A stretch of DNA of 64,000 nucleotides from Urechidicola croceus (GTDB lineage: Bacteria > Bacteroidota > Bacteroidia > Flavobacteriales > Flavobacteriaceae). The translations under genes were made by a program, and so were the position numbers. Below are positions 1-11,307 of the stretch, one piece after another (the first letter of the stretch is position 1; each line of letters starts with the position of its first letter). The stretch covers positions 186,001 to 250,000 of the forward strand of contig CAJIZG010000003.1 of assembly GCA_905181865.1 (NCBI GenBank), given 5' to 3'. The notes under the pieces were generated by a model. That model saw only the letters and a list, made by a program, of their open reading frames with translations. It had not been told where the DNA came from and did no database searches.

Positions 1-1
1 A

Positions 2-1276
2 AGAACCGTAAATTGCTCGTAGCATATGATCTCTAATCGTTTCAGCATCATGAATTTGATGTAAGTCATTTCTTGAGAACTCCCAGTACCACTCCCCTGC
101 TATTGCAGCGTGATTTCCAGAAACATCACTAGCCCAAGGAGTTTTAGGAAACGCTTGTTTTGTTTGCTTCTTTTCTGTTTGCCATAACACAGATGAACCC
201 ATTACAAAATTATCCCCAACTTCTGGACTCCATAACTCGCCCCATTTCTCCCATTCTTCATCATATTTATTGACACTCTCTCTACCGTATGAAAATTCTG
301 CTCCAGCCCAAAAACCAATCCATCCATCACCAGTAGAGTCAACAAATAAAGGTGCTTCAAAACGAATTCGCTCTCCAGTTGCTGTTTGTCTAGCATCTAC
401 ATACTGAATTGAATTATTCTCAGCCAATACATCATAAGCCCTCCAATTTAAAAACAAACTAATGTTTTCAATAGATTTCATATTCTTATCCCTTTTCTCT
501 TGATCATATTTAGCTTTATAAGATCCATTAGGATAATGCTCTGTATCTATCATCTTTAAAATTCGCTCGTACTTTCCGTAAATCCCCAACGTATGAACTC
601 TTATTTCTTCACTTGCATTTCCTCCTAAAACTGGACGATCATGAATCAAAGCAACTTTTAGCCCTTGCTCCGCAGCGGCAATAGCCGCGGCGCAACCAGC
701 AAGTCCACCACCAGTTATAACCAAATCAAATGTTATGGTTTTTTCTGGAGCGGTTGGTTCACCCAATACCGTTTTTCTCCATACTGCCAATCTATGAGTA
801 TCATTTGTTGGTACCTCTTTTGTTTTACTAAAATATAGTGCATCACACCTGCCATTAAAGCCAGTTAAATCGTTGAGTTCAATAGCAACTTTATGCGACT
901 TAATACGTGTTTTCCCCGCATATTCCCAAGTCCAATCATTTTCAAGTCCTAAAGTATTCTTCAATACTTTACCATTTATTATAACATTAAATCTTCCTGG
1001 AGCCTCCCAATTACCTGGAACCCAATTCTTCGTTCTAACCCATACATGATACTTTCCAGTTTCTTTAAGATTAATGGTTGTGGTTGCATTTAAAACTGGA
1101 GCACCCATTCCATGTGCCATTAAATATGGAGAGCCCATTTGCTCAACAAACTGAGGATCTACAACCCATCCTCCCTTACTAATAAAACTTTCTGCTTCAA
1201 CCAATACTTCATTTTGTGCACTTAAATAATGCAACCCAGCGATTGTAAGCGAAAGAAATAAAACTAGTTTTTTCAT
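2..1276 (-). CDS. Secreted FAD-dependent oxidoreductase with N-terminal golvesin-type/carbohydrate-binding-like region; 3' end runs off the window
   Basis: Reverse-strand reading from ATG at 1276 is open to the window edge: MKKLVLFLSLTIAGLHYLSAQNEVLVEAESF... with FAD-binding motif DLVITGGGLAGCAAAIAAAEQGLKVALIHDRPVLGGNASEE. Missing from the ORF track because it is truncated. Confidence 0.85.
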   Translation of the reverse strand, partial: MKKLVLFLSLTIAGLHYLSAQNEVLVEAESFISKGGWVVDPQFVEQMGSPYLMAHGMGAPVLNATTTINLKETGKYHVWVRTKNWVPGNWEAPGRFNVIINGKVLKNTLGLENDWTWEYAGKTRIKSHKVAIELNDLTGFNGRCDALYFSKTKEVPTNDTHRLAVWRKTVLGEPTAPEKTITFDLVITGGGLAGCAAAIAAAEQGLKVALIHDRPVLGGNASEEIRVHTLGIYGKYERILKMIDTEHYPNGSYKAKYDQEKRDKNMKSIENISLFLNWRAYDVLAENNSIQYVDARQTATGERIRFEAPLFVDSTGDGWIGFWAGAEFSYGRESVNKYDEEWEKWGELWSPEVGDNFVMGSSVLWQTEKKQTKQAFPKTPWASDVSGNHAAIAGEWYWEFSRNDLHQIHDAETIRDHMLRAIYGS

Positions 1277-1329
1277 ATATCGTTCTTCAATTAATAGTTT
1301 CTATGGATTTTAAAAAATCTAAAGATAGT

Positions 1330-2022
1330 TTAAAATTGATTTATGATACCCGCTATTTTTTTTTCATCTACAATCATCTTTTCTCCCATCGATAAATTTA
1401 TCTTTATTCCTGAAGGTTTACGTGCTGTAAAATGTAAATTTTTAATTCCGGATTCTGCCAATTCTAACGCATTCAAAGGACTTACCCCACTACCAGCCAT
1501 TATCTGAATTTTATCTCCATAATTTTCTTGCAAATAGGAAATCACCTCTAATCCTTCCATTGCGGTAGGTTGCAATCCCGATGTTAATAAACGATCAAAC
1601 CTCATGGCTACGAGCATTTTTATGGCAGACTTGTAATCAGTCACAAAATCGAAAGCACGATGAAAAGTAGCCTCGACACCTAATGACTTTGTAAATTCAA
1701 CCAATTCCCTATTCAATTCAGAAATAGTATTGTCTTCGTTTAAAATACCAAAAACAACACCTTTTACTCCTACATTTTTGGCCGCTTCAATATCAACCTT
1801 CATAATTTCTACATCGTTTTGGTCATAATCAAAACCACCTTCTTTATGACGAATAATTACATGAACCTCAACACTAGAATGCTCCACACATTTTTGAATC
1901 AATCCAATATTTGGTGTTAATCCACCTGCAGACAATGCAGCACACAATTCAATACGTTTTGCTCCATATTTCTCAGCGGCAATAGCCCCTTCAATAGAAT
2001 CTGTACAGATTTCAAAATTCAT
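1330..2022 (-). CDS. cutC: Copper homeostasis protein CutC family
   Basis: MNFEICTDSIEGAIAAEKYGAKRIELCAALSAGGLTPN...VEVHVIIRHKEGGFDY... is typical of the CutC TIM barrel. Confidence 0.9.
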   Translation of the reverse strand: MNFEICTDSIEGAIAAEKYGAKRIELCAALSAGGLTPNIGLIQKCVEHSSVEVHVIIRHKEGGFDYDQNDVEIMKVDIEAAKNVGVKGVVFGILNEDNTISELNRELVEFTKSLGVEATFHRAFDFVTDYKSAIKMLVAMRFDRLLTSGLQPTAMEGLEVISYLQENYGDKIQIMAGSGVSPLNALELAESGIKNLHFTARKPSGIKINLSMGEKMIVDEKKIAGIINQF

Positions 2023-2106
2023 AATTTTTATAGTGCTTACGCCCAGAAAATTAGGGTCTGTTATATTACAAATAATTTAGTCCGTTTCGGTAATAACGGT
2101 ACTAAA

Positions 2107-2136
2107 AAACCCCAAAACTAAAAAGTTTTGGGGTTT
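2107..2136. terminator. Bidirectional intrinsic terminator
   Basis: Perfect 13-bp stem AAACCCCAAAACT-AAAA-AGTTTTGGGGTTT between the ferredoxin and cutC genes. Confidence 0.85.
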
Positions 2137-2160
2137 CTTTATAATTATTTACCTAAAAAA

Positions 2161-2511
2161 TTATTCATCGTGCATGAATGCTTTTTTAGTTAATAGTTCT
2201 TCTTCTGTTTCTACAATATCATCATCTGGAATACAACAGTCAACAGGACAAACAGCAGCACACTGTGGCTCGTCATGAAATCCTTTACATTCCGTGCACT
2301 TATCTGGAACAATAAAGTACACTTCATCATCCACAGGCTCTTGATCATCATCAGCATTTACCTCTTTACCACTAGGTAAAACCACATTTCCAGATAAATC
2401 AGTCCCCTGTGCATATGTCCAATCTTCTGCGCCTTCATAAATTGCATTATTCGGACACTCAGGTTCGCATGCTCCACAATTAATACATTCATCTGTTATT
2501 ATTATTGCCAT
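2161..2511 (-). CDS. 4Fe-4S dicluster ferredoxin
   Basis: CINCGACEPECP and CTECKGFHDEPQCAAVCPVDCC cluster motifs. Confidence 0.9.
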   Translation of the reverse strand: MAIIITDECINCGACEPECPNNAIYEGAEDWTYAQGTDLSGNVVLPSGKEVNADDDQEPVDDEVYFIVPDKCTECKGFHDEPQCAAVCPVDCCIPDDDIVETEEELLTKKAFMHDE

Positions 2512-2536
2512 TTCTATTTTTGCATTAAATTTGCAA

Positions 2537-2544
2537 CAAAAGTA
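2537..2544 (-). promoter_or_regulatory. Bacteroidota -7 box (TACTTTTG on minus strand) for ferredoxin gene
   Basis: Reverse complement of CAAAAGTA matches TAnnTTTG, 26 bp upstream of the start codon. Confidence 0.5.
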
Positions 2545-2562
2545 CAGTAAAAGTTTTAATTT

Positions 2563-3621
2563 ATGTCATTAGAAAAGCGAATAAATGCATTTGAAAAGTT
2601 AGGTTTCTTTCTAAGCCAATTTTCAACTAATTCCATTGAAAAGAAAAATAACATTCTATTTAATGACCTCTTTTTTGACATTTTCAAAACACAAATTAAA
2701 AGAGCAAAGGAGTATAATGGATGGTTTGATGACGAAAATGTTCTCTTTTCCCTGCATAGTTGGTCTTCTATTTTAACCAATGAAAACCTTCAGAAATGGA
2801 CTAAAAACTATTTTTTTAAGGAAACTAATCCCAAAACAATTGCACTCATATTTGCTGGAAATATTCCATTAGTTGGTTTTCATGATTTTTTATCTGTATT
2901 GATTTCTGGAAATAAAGTATTGGCAAAACTTTCTTCAAATGATAAACACTTTCTTCCATTAATTGCAAAATATTTAGAGCATGTTGAACCCTCTTTTAAA
3001 GGCTTCATTGAATTCACCGATGGTAAATTAAAAAATTTTGACGGCGCTATCGCTACAGGAAGTGATAATACCGCTCGTTACTTTGACTATTATTTTGGAA
3101 AATACCCTAGTATTATAAGAAAAAATAGAAATTCAGTAGCGATTCTTACAGGAAATGAATCAGAAAAAGAATTAACTGATTTAGGTGAGGATATATTTAG
3201 GTATTATGGATTAGGTTGTAGAAGTGTTTCCAAGTTGTTTATTCCATTGGATTACAATTTTGACAAACTATTTAAAGCAGTTTATAGTTACCAAGATATC
3301 ATTCACTACAATAAATACCAAAACAATTACGATTACAACAAAGCCGTTTATTTAATGAGTTTATTTGAACTCCAAGAAAACGGGTTTCTAATGTTAAAAG
3401 AAGATGAAAGTTATGGCTCTCCAATAGCCACAGTCTTTTATGAGTATTATGAATCTGACGAAAAACTTCTTGAAAAATTAAAGAATGATACGGAAAAAAT
3501 TCAGTGTATTGTTGGAAATATTAACTTACCTAATCAGGTTAATTTTGGCCGTTCCCAAACACCTCACTTATGGGATTATGCAGATGGTGTAGATACCTTA
3601 AAATTCCTAAATCAATTCTGA
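2563..3621 (+). CDS. Acyl-CoA reductase (LuxC-like)
   Basis: LuxC-family aldehyde dehydrogenase-like features (FAGNIPLVGFHDFLSVLISGNKVLAKLSSND...GLGCRSVSKLF); divergent from ferredoxin. Confidence 0.8.
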   Translation: MSLEKRINAFEKLGFFLSQFSTNSIEKKNNILFNDLFFDIFKTQIKRAKEYNGWFDDENVLFSLHSWSSILTNENLQKWTKNYFFKETNPKTIALIFAGNIPLVGFHDFLSVLISGNKVLAKLSSNDKHFLPLIAKYLEHVEPSFKGFIEFTDGKLKNFDGAIATGSDNTARYFDYYFGKYPSIIRKNRNSVAILTGNESEKELTDLGEDIFRYYGLGCRSVSKLFIPLDYNFDKLFKAVYSYQDIIHYNKYQNNYDYNKAVYLMSLFELQENGFLMLKEDESYGSPIATVFYEYYESDEKLLEKLKNDTEKIQCIVGNINLPNQVNFGRSQTPHLWDYADGVDTLKFLNQF

Positions 3622-3762
3622 ATTTAGCCTTCAAAATTGATTTATTACAAATAAATTAAAATTATTAGTTTATTGTTAAAAACACTAACAATATTTTATC
3701 ATTTTATTTGCTTTTAATTGTAATAAATTACTGAAATTTGTGGCTAATTTTTTATCTACAAA

Positions 3763-4821
3763 ATGAAAATACATAATTTTAGTGCAGGTCCAAGTATATT
3801 GCCACAAGAAGTTATAACTAAAGCAGCAGAAGCTGTTTTAAATTTAAACAACTCTGGTCTTTCGTTGATCGAAATATCGCACCGTAGCAAAGATTTTATT
3901 GCTATTATGGAAGAGGCTCAGAATTTAGTAAAAGAATTATTAAATCTACCAGACGGATATTCTGTTTTATTTTTACAAGGTGGAGCAAGTATGCAGTTTT
4001 TAGCTGTTGCGCTAAACTTATTAAAAGATGATGGAAAAGCAGCGTATCTTGATACAGGTTCTTGGAGTTCAAAAGCGTCAAAAGAAGCTGAATTATTTGG
4101 TAAAGTTGAAGTTATCGCTTCATCTAAAGATAAAAATCATAATTATATTCCTAAAGGATATAAAATTCCTGCTGATGCGAGTTATGTTCACCTAACTAGT
4201 AACAACACCATTTTTGGCACACAGATTAAAGAATTCCCAAAAACAGACATTCCTGTTGTTTGCGATATGAGTTCTGATATTTTTTCGCGTGAATTAGATT
4301 TTTCTAAATTTGACATCGTGTATGCAGGAGCTCAAAAAAATATGGGTCCAGCAGGAACAGTAATGGTCATTGTAAAAGATAACGTTCTAGGGAAATCTGG
4401 TCGTACTATTCCCTCTATGTTAGATTATCAAATTCATGCTTCTAAAGACAGTATGTTTAACACACCTCCGGTGTTCGCTATATACACAGCGATGTTGACT
4501 TTACAATGGATTAAAGATTTAGGTGGAGTTGCTGTAGTGGAAAAGCAAAATGAGGCTAAAGCAGCATTGCTTTATAATGAAATAGATAGCAACCCTAATT
4601 TTATTGGAGTTGTAAATAAAGAAGATCGTTCTTTAATGAATGCAACCTTTGTATTAGCAGATGAAAGCAAAAAAGAAACTTTTGATGCTTTGGCTAAAGA
4701 AGCAGGATTAAGTGGTATCAACGGTCATAGATCTGTTGGTGGTTATCGCGCAAGCATCTACAATGCAATGCCAATTAAAAGTGTTCAGGCGTTGGTTGAC
4801 GTAATGAAAAAACTGAATTAA
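3763..4821 (+). CDS. serC: 3-phosphoserine aminotransferase
   Basis: MKIHNFSAGPSILPQEV...LFLQGGASMQF...YAGAQKNMGPAG; followed by serA. Confidence 0.95.
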   Translation: MKIHNFSAGPSILPQEVITKAAEAVLNLNNSGLSLIEISHRSKDFIAIMEEAQNLVKELLNLPDGYSVLFLQGGASMQFLAVALNLLKDDGKAAYLDTGSWSSKASKEAELFGKVEVIASSKDKNHNYIPKGYKIPADASYVHLTSNNTIFGTQIKEFPKTDIPVVCDMSSDIFSRELDFSKFDIVYAGAQKNMGPAGTVMVIVKDNVLGKSGRTIPSMLDYQIHASKDSMFNTPPVFAIYTAMLTLQWIKDLGGVAVVEKQNEAKAALLYNEIDSNPNFIGVVNKEDRSLMNATFVLADESKKETFDALAKEAGLSGINGHRSVGGYRASIYNAMPIKSVQALVDVMKKLN

Positions 4822-4885
4822 TAAATTTATATCATTCTTGTTATTTCTATTCTTATAAATAGAAATACAAACAAAAATTAAAACA

Positions 4886-5836
4886 ATGAAAGTATTAGCA
4901 AATGATGGTCTTGCGCAAAGTGGGGTTGCAGCATTAGAAAATGCAGGGTTTGAAGTAATCTTAACGACTGTTGCTCAAAATCAGTTATTAGATTATATCA
5001 ATACCAATGAGGTTACTGTTCTGTTGGTTAGAAGTGCAACAACTGTTAGAACCGATATTATTGATGGTTGTCCATCTTTAAAGATTATTGGTCGAGGCGG
5101 TGTTGGTATGGATAATATTGATGTTGCCTACGCACGTGAAAAAGGACTACATGTAATCAATACACCAGCTGCATCATCTCATTCTGTCGCTGAATTGGTA
5201 TTCGGACATTTATACGGAATATCTCGTTTCTTGCATCATTCAAATAGAGAAATGCCATTAGAAGGTGATTCTAACTTTAAAGGACTTAAAAAAGCGTATG
5301 CTAACGGTGTTGAATTAAAAGGAAAGACTTTAGGCGTTTTAGGAATTGGACGTATTGGTCAAGCGACTGCAAAAGTTGCTTTAGGTGCTGGAATGAAAGT
5401 TATTGCTTTTGATCCATTTATAGAGAACGTGAATTTAGAATTAGATTTTTTTGATGGTCAAACAGTAAACTTTGAAATTGAAACTATTTCTAAAGAAGAA
5501 GTATTAAAACAAGCCGATTTTATTACATTACACGTTCCTTCTCAAGATGAGTACGTTATTGGAGCGCCAGAATTTGATTTGATGAAAAGTTCAGCAATTA
5601 TTGTAAACGCTGCGCGTGGGGGTGTTGTTGACGAAGTTGCTTTAGTACAAGCACTTTCTGAAGGTAAGATAAAAGGTGCTGCTTTAGACGTATTTGAAAA
5701 AGAACCAAAACCAGAAATTCAATTATTAATGAATCCAGGATTGTCTTTATCTCCACATATTGGTGCTGCCACTGGTGAAGCACAAGATAGAATTGGAACA
5801 GAATTAGCTGAACAAATTTCTGCTATTTTAAAATAA
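4886..5836 (+). CDS. serA: D-3-phosphoglycerate dehydrogenase
   Basis: D-isomer 2-hydroxyacid dehydrogenase motifs (LGIGRIGQATAKVALGAGMKV; NAARGGVVDE; SPHIGAATGEAQ). Confidence 0.92.
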   Translation: MKVLANDGLAQSGVAALENAGFEVILTTVAQNQLLDYINTNEVTVLLVRSATTVRTDIIDGCPSLKIIGRGGVGMDNIDVAYAREKGLHVINTPAASSHSVAELVFGHLYGISRFLHHSNREMPLEGDSNFKGLKKAYANGVELKGKTLGVLGIGRIGQATAKVALGAGMKVIAFDPFIENVNLELDFFDGQTVNFEIETISKEEVLKQADFITLHVPSQDEYVIGAPEFDLMKSSAIIVNAARGGVVDEVALVQALSEGKIKGAALDVFEKEPKPEIQLLMNPGLSLSPHIGAATGEAQDRIGTELAEQISAILK

Positions 5837-5860
5837 TCATTTATTTCACAAGAATTATAC

Positions 5861-5895
5861 AAACCGATAAACGTGTATTCGTTTGTCGGTTTTTT
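5861..5895 (+). terminator. Rho-independent terminator after serA
   Basis: AACCGATAAACG-tgtatt-CGTTTGTCGGTT stem followed by a T-run. Confidence 0.8.
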
Positions 5896-5929
5896 AATCT
5901 AATAAATAGCATTATATATGCTAAAATTG

Positions 5930-5937
5930 TACATTTG
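5930..5937 (+). promoter_or_regulatory. Bacteroidota -7 box TACATTTG
   Basis: TAnnTTTG match 30 bp upstream of the yggS-like start. Confidence 0.5.
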
Positions 5938-5966
5938 ATTTTACACCCAAATTCGAAATATATCTT

Positions 5967-6626
5967 ATGTCTATTGTTGATAACTTACAAATAATATCTT
6001 CTAGTTTACCAAAGCACGTTTCACTCGTAGCTGTTTCAAAAACAAAGCCTATTTCTGATATCCAAGAGGCCTATGACGCAGGTCAACGGATTTTTGGTGA
6101 AAATAAAATCCAAGAAATGGTGGAAAAGCATGAAGTTCTTCCAAAAGATATTGAGTGGCACATGATAGGCCATTTACAACGAAATAAAGTCAAATATATG
6201 GCCCCTTTTGTTGATCTAATACATGGAATTGATAGTTTAAAAACACTGAAAGAAATCAACAAACAAGCCCTAAAACATCATAGAAATATTAATTGTTTAC
6301 TCCAAGTTAAGATTGCCCAAGAGGAAACAAAATTTGGCTTGGAAACAAATGAAATTGAATCTATTCTATCAAATTCAGCGTTTAACGAATTGAAAAATAT
6401 TACAATTACAGGCTTAATGGGTATGGCTAGTTTTACTGATGATTCATCTCAAGTAAGTAAAGAGTTTCAATCGTTAAAAATAATTTTTGACAAACTCAAA
6501 ACACATCATTCTTCTCTTACAACTATTTCAATGGGTATGAGTGGGGATTATAAATTAGCCATTGAAGCAGGGAGTAATATGATTAGAGTGGGAAGTTCTA
6601 TTTTTGGAGAAAGAAATTATTTATAG
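5967..6626 (+). CDS. yggS: YggS family pyridoxal phosphate homeostasis protein
   Basis: LVAVSKTKPISDIQEAYDAGQRIFGENKIQEM...WHMIGHLQRNKVKY...MGMSGDYKLAIEAGSNMIRVGSSIFGER. Confidence 0.93.
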   Translation: MSIVDNLQIISSSLPKHVSLVAVSKTKPISDIQEAYDAGQRIFGENKIQEMVEKHEVLPKDIEWHMIGHLQRNKVKYMAPFVDLIHGIDSLKTLKEINKQALKHHRNINCLLQVKIAQEETKFGLETNEIESILSNSAFNELKNITITGLMGMASFTDDSSQVSKEFQSLKIIFDKLKTHHSSLTTISMGMSGDYKLAIEAGSNMIRVGSSIFGERNYL

Positions 6627-7706
6627 ATGTACGCTATTTTAGATATTGAAACGACCGGAGGGAAATTTAATGAAGAAGGCATTACCGAAATTGCTATTTA
6701 TAAATTTGATGGTCATGAAATTGTAGATCAACTAATCACACTTGTAAATCCAGAAAAACAAATACAGCCCTTTGTAGTGCAACTTACTGGAATTAATAAT
6801 GGAATGCTGAAAACCGCTCCAAAATTTCATGAAATTGCAAAACGCATAGTAGAACTCACCAAAGATTGTATTCTAGTTGCGCACAATGCCGTATTTGATT
6901 ACCGCATCCTAAAAACAGAATTTAGAAGACTTGGCTACGAGTTTCAGAGTCAAACTTTATGCACCGTAGAATTAACTAAAAAATTAATTCCAGATTTAGA
7001 TTCCTATAGTTTAGGAAAACTTTGCAAAGCATTGTGTATTCCTGTATCAAATCGCCATCGTGCGGAAGGAGATGCACTTGCCACGGTCAAACTATTTAAA
7101 ATATTACTCGACAAGGACACTGAAAAAACAATTATAATAGGTAACATCAAGCAAGGTATTGATAAGGAATTATCTTCTAAATATCAGATAATTTTAGACG
7201 ATGTTCCCTCCGACCCAGGAATTTTTTATATCCATGATAAAACTGGAGCCATCTTATATATAGGAAAAGGTAAGGATATGAAAAAAGCAGTTAATAAATT
7301 ATTTATTAAAACCTCTAAAAAGGCTAAATCACTCAGAAAAAGGCTCTCACATGTCTCCTATGAAAAAACAGGAAACGAACTCATCGGTAGGCTTAAGTTT
7401 CAGAATGAATTGGAAATTAACAAACCTACATTCAATTTTTCAAATCCTACCATTATTGAAAATATTGAATTTAGCAACCCCAACTTAATTCTGTTAGATA
7501 AAGGAAGAACGGCTGGCGAACATTCGTTAATATTAATCGAAAACGATATTTTGTTAGGGTTCTGTTTTGTAGATTTGGAATACCAAATAAATCATACGGA
7601 AGTTTTAAAATCACTTATTACAGAATTACCTAACGATAAAAAGAACAGATACATCGTTAAGAATTACCTTCAAAAATATAAAGTTGAAAAAATTATTCGA
7701 TATTAA
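6627..7706 (+). CDS. DEDDh 3'-5' exonuclease (DNA pol III epsilon-like) fused to a GIY-YIG-like domain
   Basis: ILDIETTGG, HNAVFDYRIL and HRAEGDALAT exonuclease motifs; PGIFYIHDKTGAILYIGKGKDMKK GIY-YIG-like segment. Confidence 0.85.
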   Translation: MYAILDIETTGGKFNEEGITEIAIYKFDGHEIVDQLITLVNPEKQIQPFVVQLTGINNGMLKTAPKFHEIAKRIVELTKDCILVAHNAVFDYRILKTEFRRLGYEFQSQTLCTVELTKKLIPDLDSYSLGKLCKALCIPVSNRHRAEGDALATVKLFKILLDKDTEKTIIIGNIKQGIDKELSSKYQIILDDVPSDPGIFYIHDKTGAILYIGKGKDMKKAVNKLFIKTSKKAKSLRKRLSHVSYEKTGNELIGRLKFQNELEINKPTFNFSNPTIIENIEFSNPNLILLDKGRTAGEHSLILIENDILLGFCFVDLEYQINHTEVLKSLITELPNDKKNRYIVKNYLQKYKVEKIIRY

Positions 7707-7714
7707 ACTACACC

Positions 7715-8551
7715 ATGTCTACTAGACAAAATAAATTGCCGAAATGGAAACATCGTCTTCATGAAATTATTTATGAAGCGGATACTCCTGCAGGAAAATA
7801 TTTTGATATTATCCTTTTGGTTGTTATTTTATTTAGTGTTGTAATTGTGATGCTTGAAAGCATTGAACCTATAGATAAAAAATATCATGCGTTTTTCAAT
7901 ATTTCTGAATGGATAATAACAATCATTTTTAGCGTTGAGTATTTTGCGCGAATCATCTGCATCAGAAGACCGAAAAAATATATTTTTAGTTTTTTCGGAA
8001 TCATAGATTTACTCTCCACCATTCCAAAATATTTATCTTTTTTCTTTATAGGTACGCATGTATTGGCCGCACTTAGGGCCTTAAGATTGCTTCGTGTTTT
8101 TAGAATTTTAAAATTGGTTCGCTTTTTAGGTGCCTCTCGAATTTTAACAAAAGCCTTGATTGCAAGTCGCGCCAAAATTTTTGTCTTCTTATTTTTCGTA
8201 ATAATATTATGCTGTATTCTTGGTTCAATCATGTATTTGGTAGAAGGTACGAATGACAGTGGTTTTACCAGTATTCCAAAAAGCATATATTGGGCTATTG
8301 TAACCTTAACGACTGTTGGATATGGCGACATTGCCCCTACTTCATCATTTGGACAATTAATCGCTTCAATAATTATGATCTTGGGGTATGGAATTATTGC
8401 AATTCCAACAGGTATTGTAACCTCTGAACTTACTAAGAACAAAATACAGACCAGTACCCAAGCCTGCTTAAATTGTAACGCTATAAACCATAATGATGCT
8501 GCCGATTTTTGCTATAAGTGTGGTCATAAATTGAATGACGCCAATGGCTAA
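7715..8551 (+). CDS. Voltage-gated potassium channel / ion transporter with C-terminal zinc-ribbon-like tail
   Basis: S4-like RALRLLRVFRILKLVRFL, selectivity filter TTVGYGD, C-terminal CLNCN...FCYKCGHK. Confidence 0.9.
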   Translation: MSTRQNKLPKWKHRLHEIIYEADTPAGKYFDIILLVVILFSVVIVMLESIEPIDKKYHAFFNISEWIITIIFSVEYFARIICIRRPKKYIFSFFGIIDLLSTIPKYLSFFFIGTHVLAALRALRLLRVFRILKLVRFLGASRILTKALIASRAKIFVFLFFVIILCCILGSIMYLVEGTNDSGFTSIPKSIYWAIVTLTTVGYGDIAPTSSFGQLIASIIMILGYGIIAIPTGIVTSELTKNKIQTSTQACLNCNAINHNDAADFCYKCGHKLNDANG

Positions 8552-9458
8552 TCAAAAGTATTTAATTTCTATTGTTGGTGCTACAGCCATTGGGAAAACG
8601 GCTTTAAGTATAAAAGTTGCGCAACATTTTAATTGCCCGATTATCTCTTCGGATTCACGTCAATTTTATAAAGAAATGTCTATTGGGACTGCTGTTCCAA
8701 ATGCTATAGAATTAAATGCAGCAACGCACTATTTTATTCAAAACAGATCTATTTTTGACAATTATAATGTTGGTCAATTTGAAAAAGAAGCGCTTTCCAA
8801 ATTAGATACTCTTTTTAGTAAAAATGATGTTGTTGTCATGATAGGTGGTAGTGGATTATATGTTGATGCTGTATTAAAGGGATTGGATTTTTTTCCAGAA
8901 GTTTCTCCAGATATAAGAAACTCTCTAATCAATAGAATTAAAACAGAAGGACTAGAAAGTCTTCAAAATCAATTGAAACAATTAGATATAGATAGTTATA
9001 ATACCATTGAAATTGATAATCCTCACCGATTAATTAGAGCTCTAGAAATTTGTATTGGAACAGGCAACCCGTATTCTTTCTATAAAAACAAGCCTAAACA
9101 ACCACGTAACTTCGCTCCTATCAAAATAGGCATAACTGCTGACCGAGAAATTATGTATTCTAGAATTAATGAACGCGTAGATATCATGGTTGAAAGCGGC
9201 CTTTTAAAAGAAGCCCGTGAACTTCATAAGCACAAAGATTTAAACGCGTTACAAACTGTGGGATACCGTGAATTATTCTCCTATTTTGATGCAGCCGAAA
9301 CGTTAGCTTTCGCCATATCAGAAATTAAAAAGAATACGCGGAGGTTTGCTAAAAGACAGGGTACGTGGTTTCGAAAAGACACAGATATTAGATGGTTTGA
9401 TTTTAAGGAAAAGCCTAACATTATTATAGACTACATAACATCTAAAATTTCAATATAA
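8544..9458 (+). CDS. miaA: tRNA dimethylallyltransferase
   Basis: IVGATAIGKTALSIKVAQHFNCPIISSDSRQFYKEMSIGTA; overlaps the channel gene end; internal ATG at 8544 is the more likely start within ORF 8535..9458. Confidence 0.93.
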   Translation: MANQKYLISIVGATAIGKTALSIKVAQHFNCPIISSDSRQFYKEMSIGTAVPNAIELNAATHYFIQNRSIFDNYNVGQFEKEALSKLDTLFSKNDVVVMIGGSGLYVDAVLKGLDFFPEVSPDIRNSLINRIKTEGLESLQNQLKQLDIDSYNTIEIDNPHRLIRALEICIGTGNPYSFYKNKPKQPRNFAPIKIGITADREIMYSRINERVDIMVESGLLKEARELHKHKDLNALQTVGYRELFSYFDAAETLAFAISEIKKNTRRFAKRQGTWFRKDTDIRWFDFKEKPNIIIDYITSKISI

Positions 9459-9472
9459 AATTATTTTAAAAC

Positions 9473-9508
9473 AAAACGCCTTAACTTATCATAAAAGTTA
9501 GGACGTTT
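9473..9508. terminator. Bidirectional terminator between miaA and guaB
   Basis: Imperfect inverted repeat AAACGCCTTAACTT...AAGTTAGGACGTTT between convergent genes. Confidence 0.65.
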
Positions 9509-9530
9509 AATATCTTGCATAATTACTACG

Positions 9531-11036
<1,506 letters not shown>

Positions 11037-11307
11037 GAGTTTTTTATTGGATTATGAGTTATAATTAAACTGTGATTTTTAAAAACAAAGAATTAATAAC
11101 AAAAACGTTAATATTAAACCATTTACATAACTCAATGTCATATCAATGTAAAACAGGATTACTCAATAAAAATAAAAAGCGTTAACTACATCGTCTTTTC
11201 TATCTACTCAAAATAAATAGAACTATATTGGTAGGAATTAACTGTAGTCGTTTGTTTTATAAGAGATGGCCGCAATCAATAAAGTAATAAAACTAAAAAA
11301 TAATTTT

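Noticed and set aside
202-396. 64-aa minus-strand ORF in the track
   Set aside because: Lies within the truncated FAD-oxidoreductase gene (2..1276) in another frame.
7885-8442. 185-aa minus-strand ORF opposite the potassium channel
   Set aside because: Antisense shadow ORF of a well-supported channel gene; no recognisable domain.
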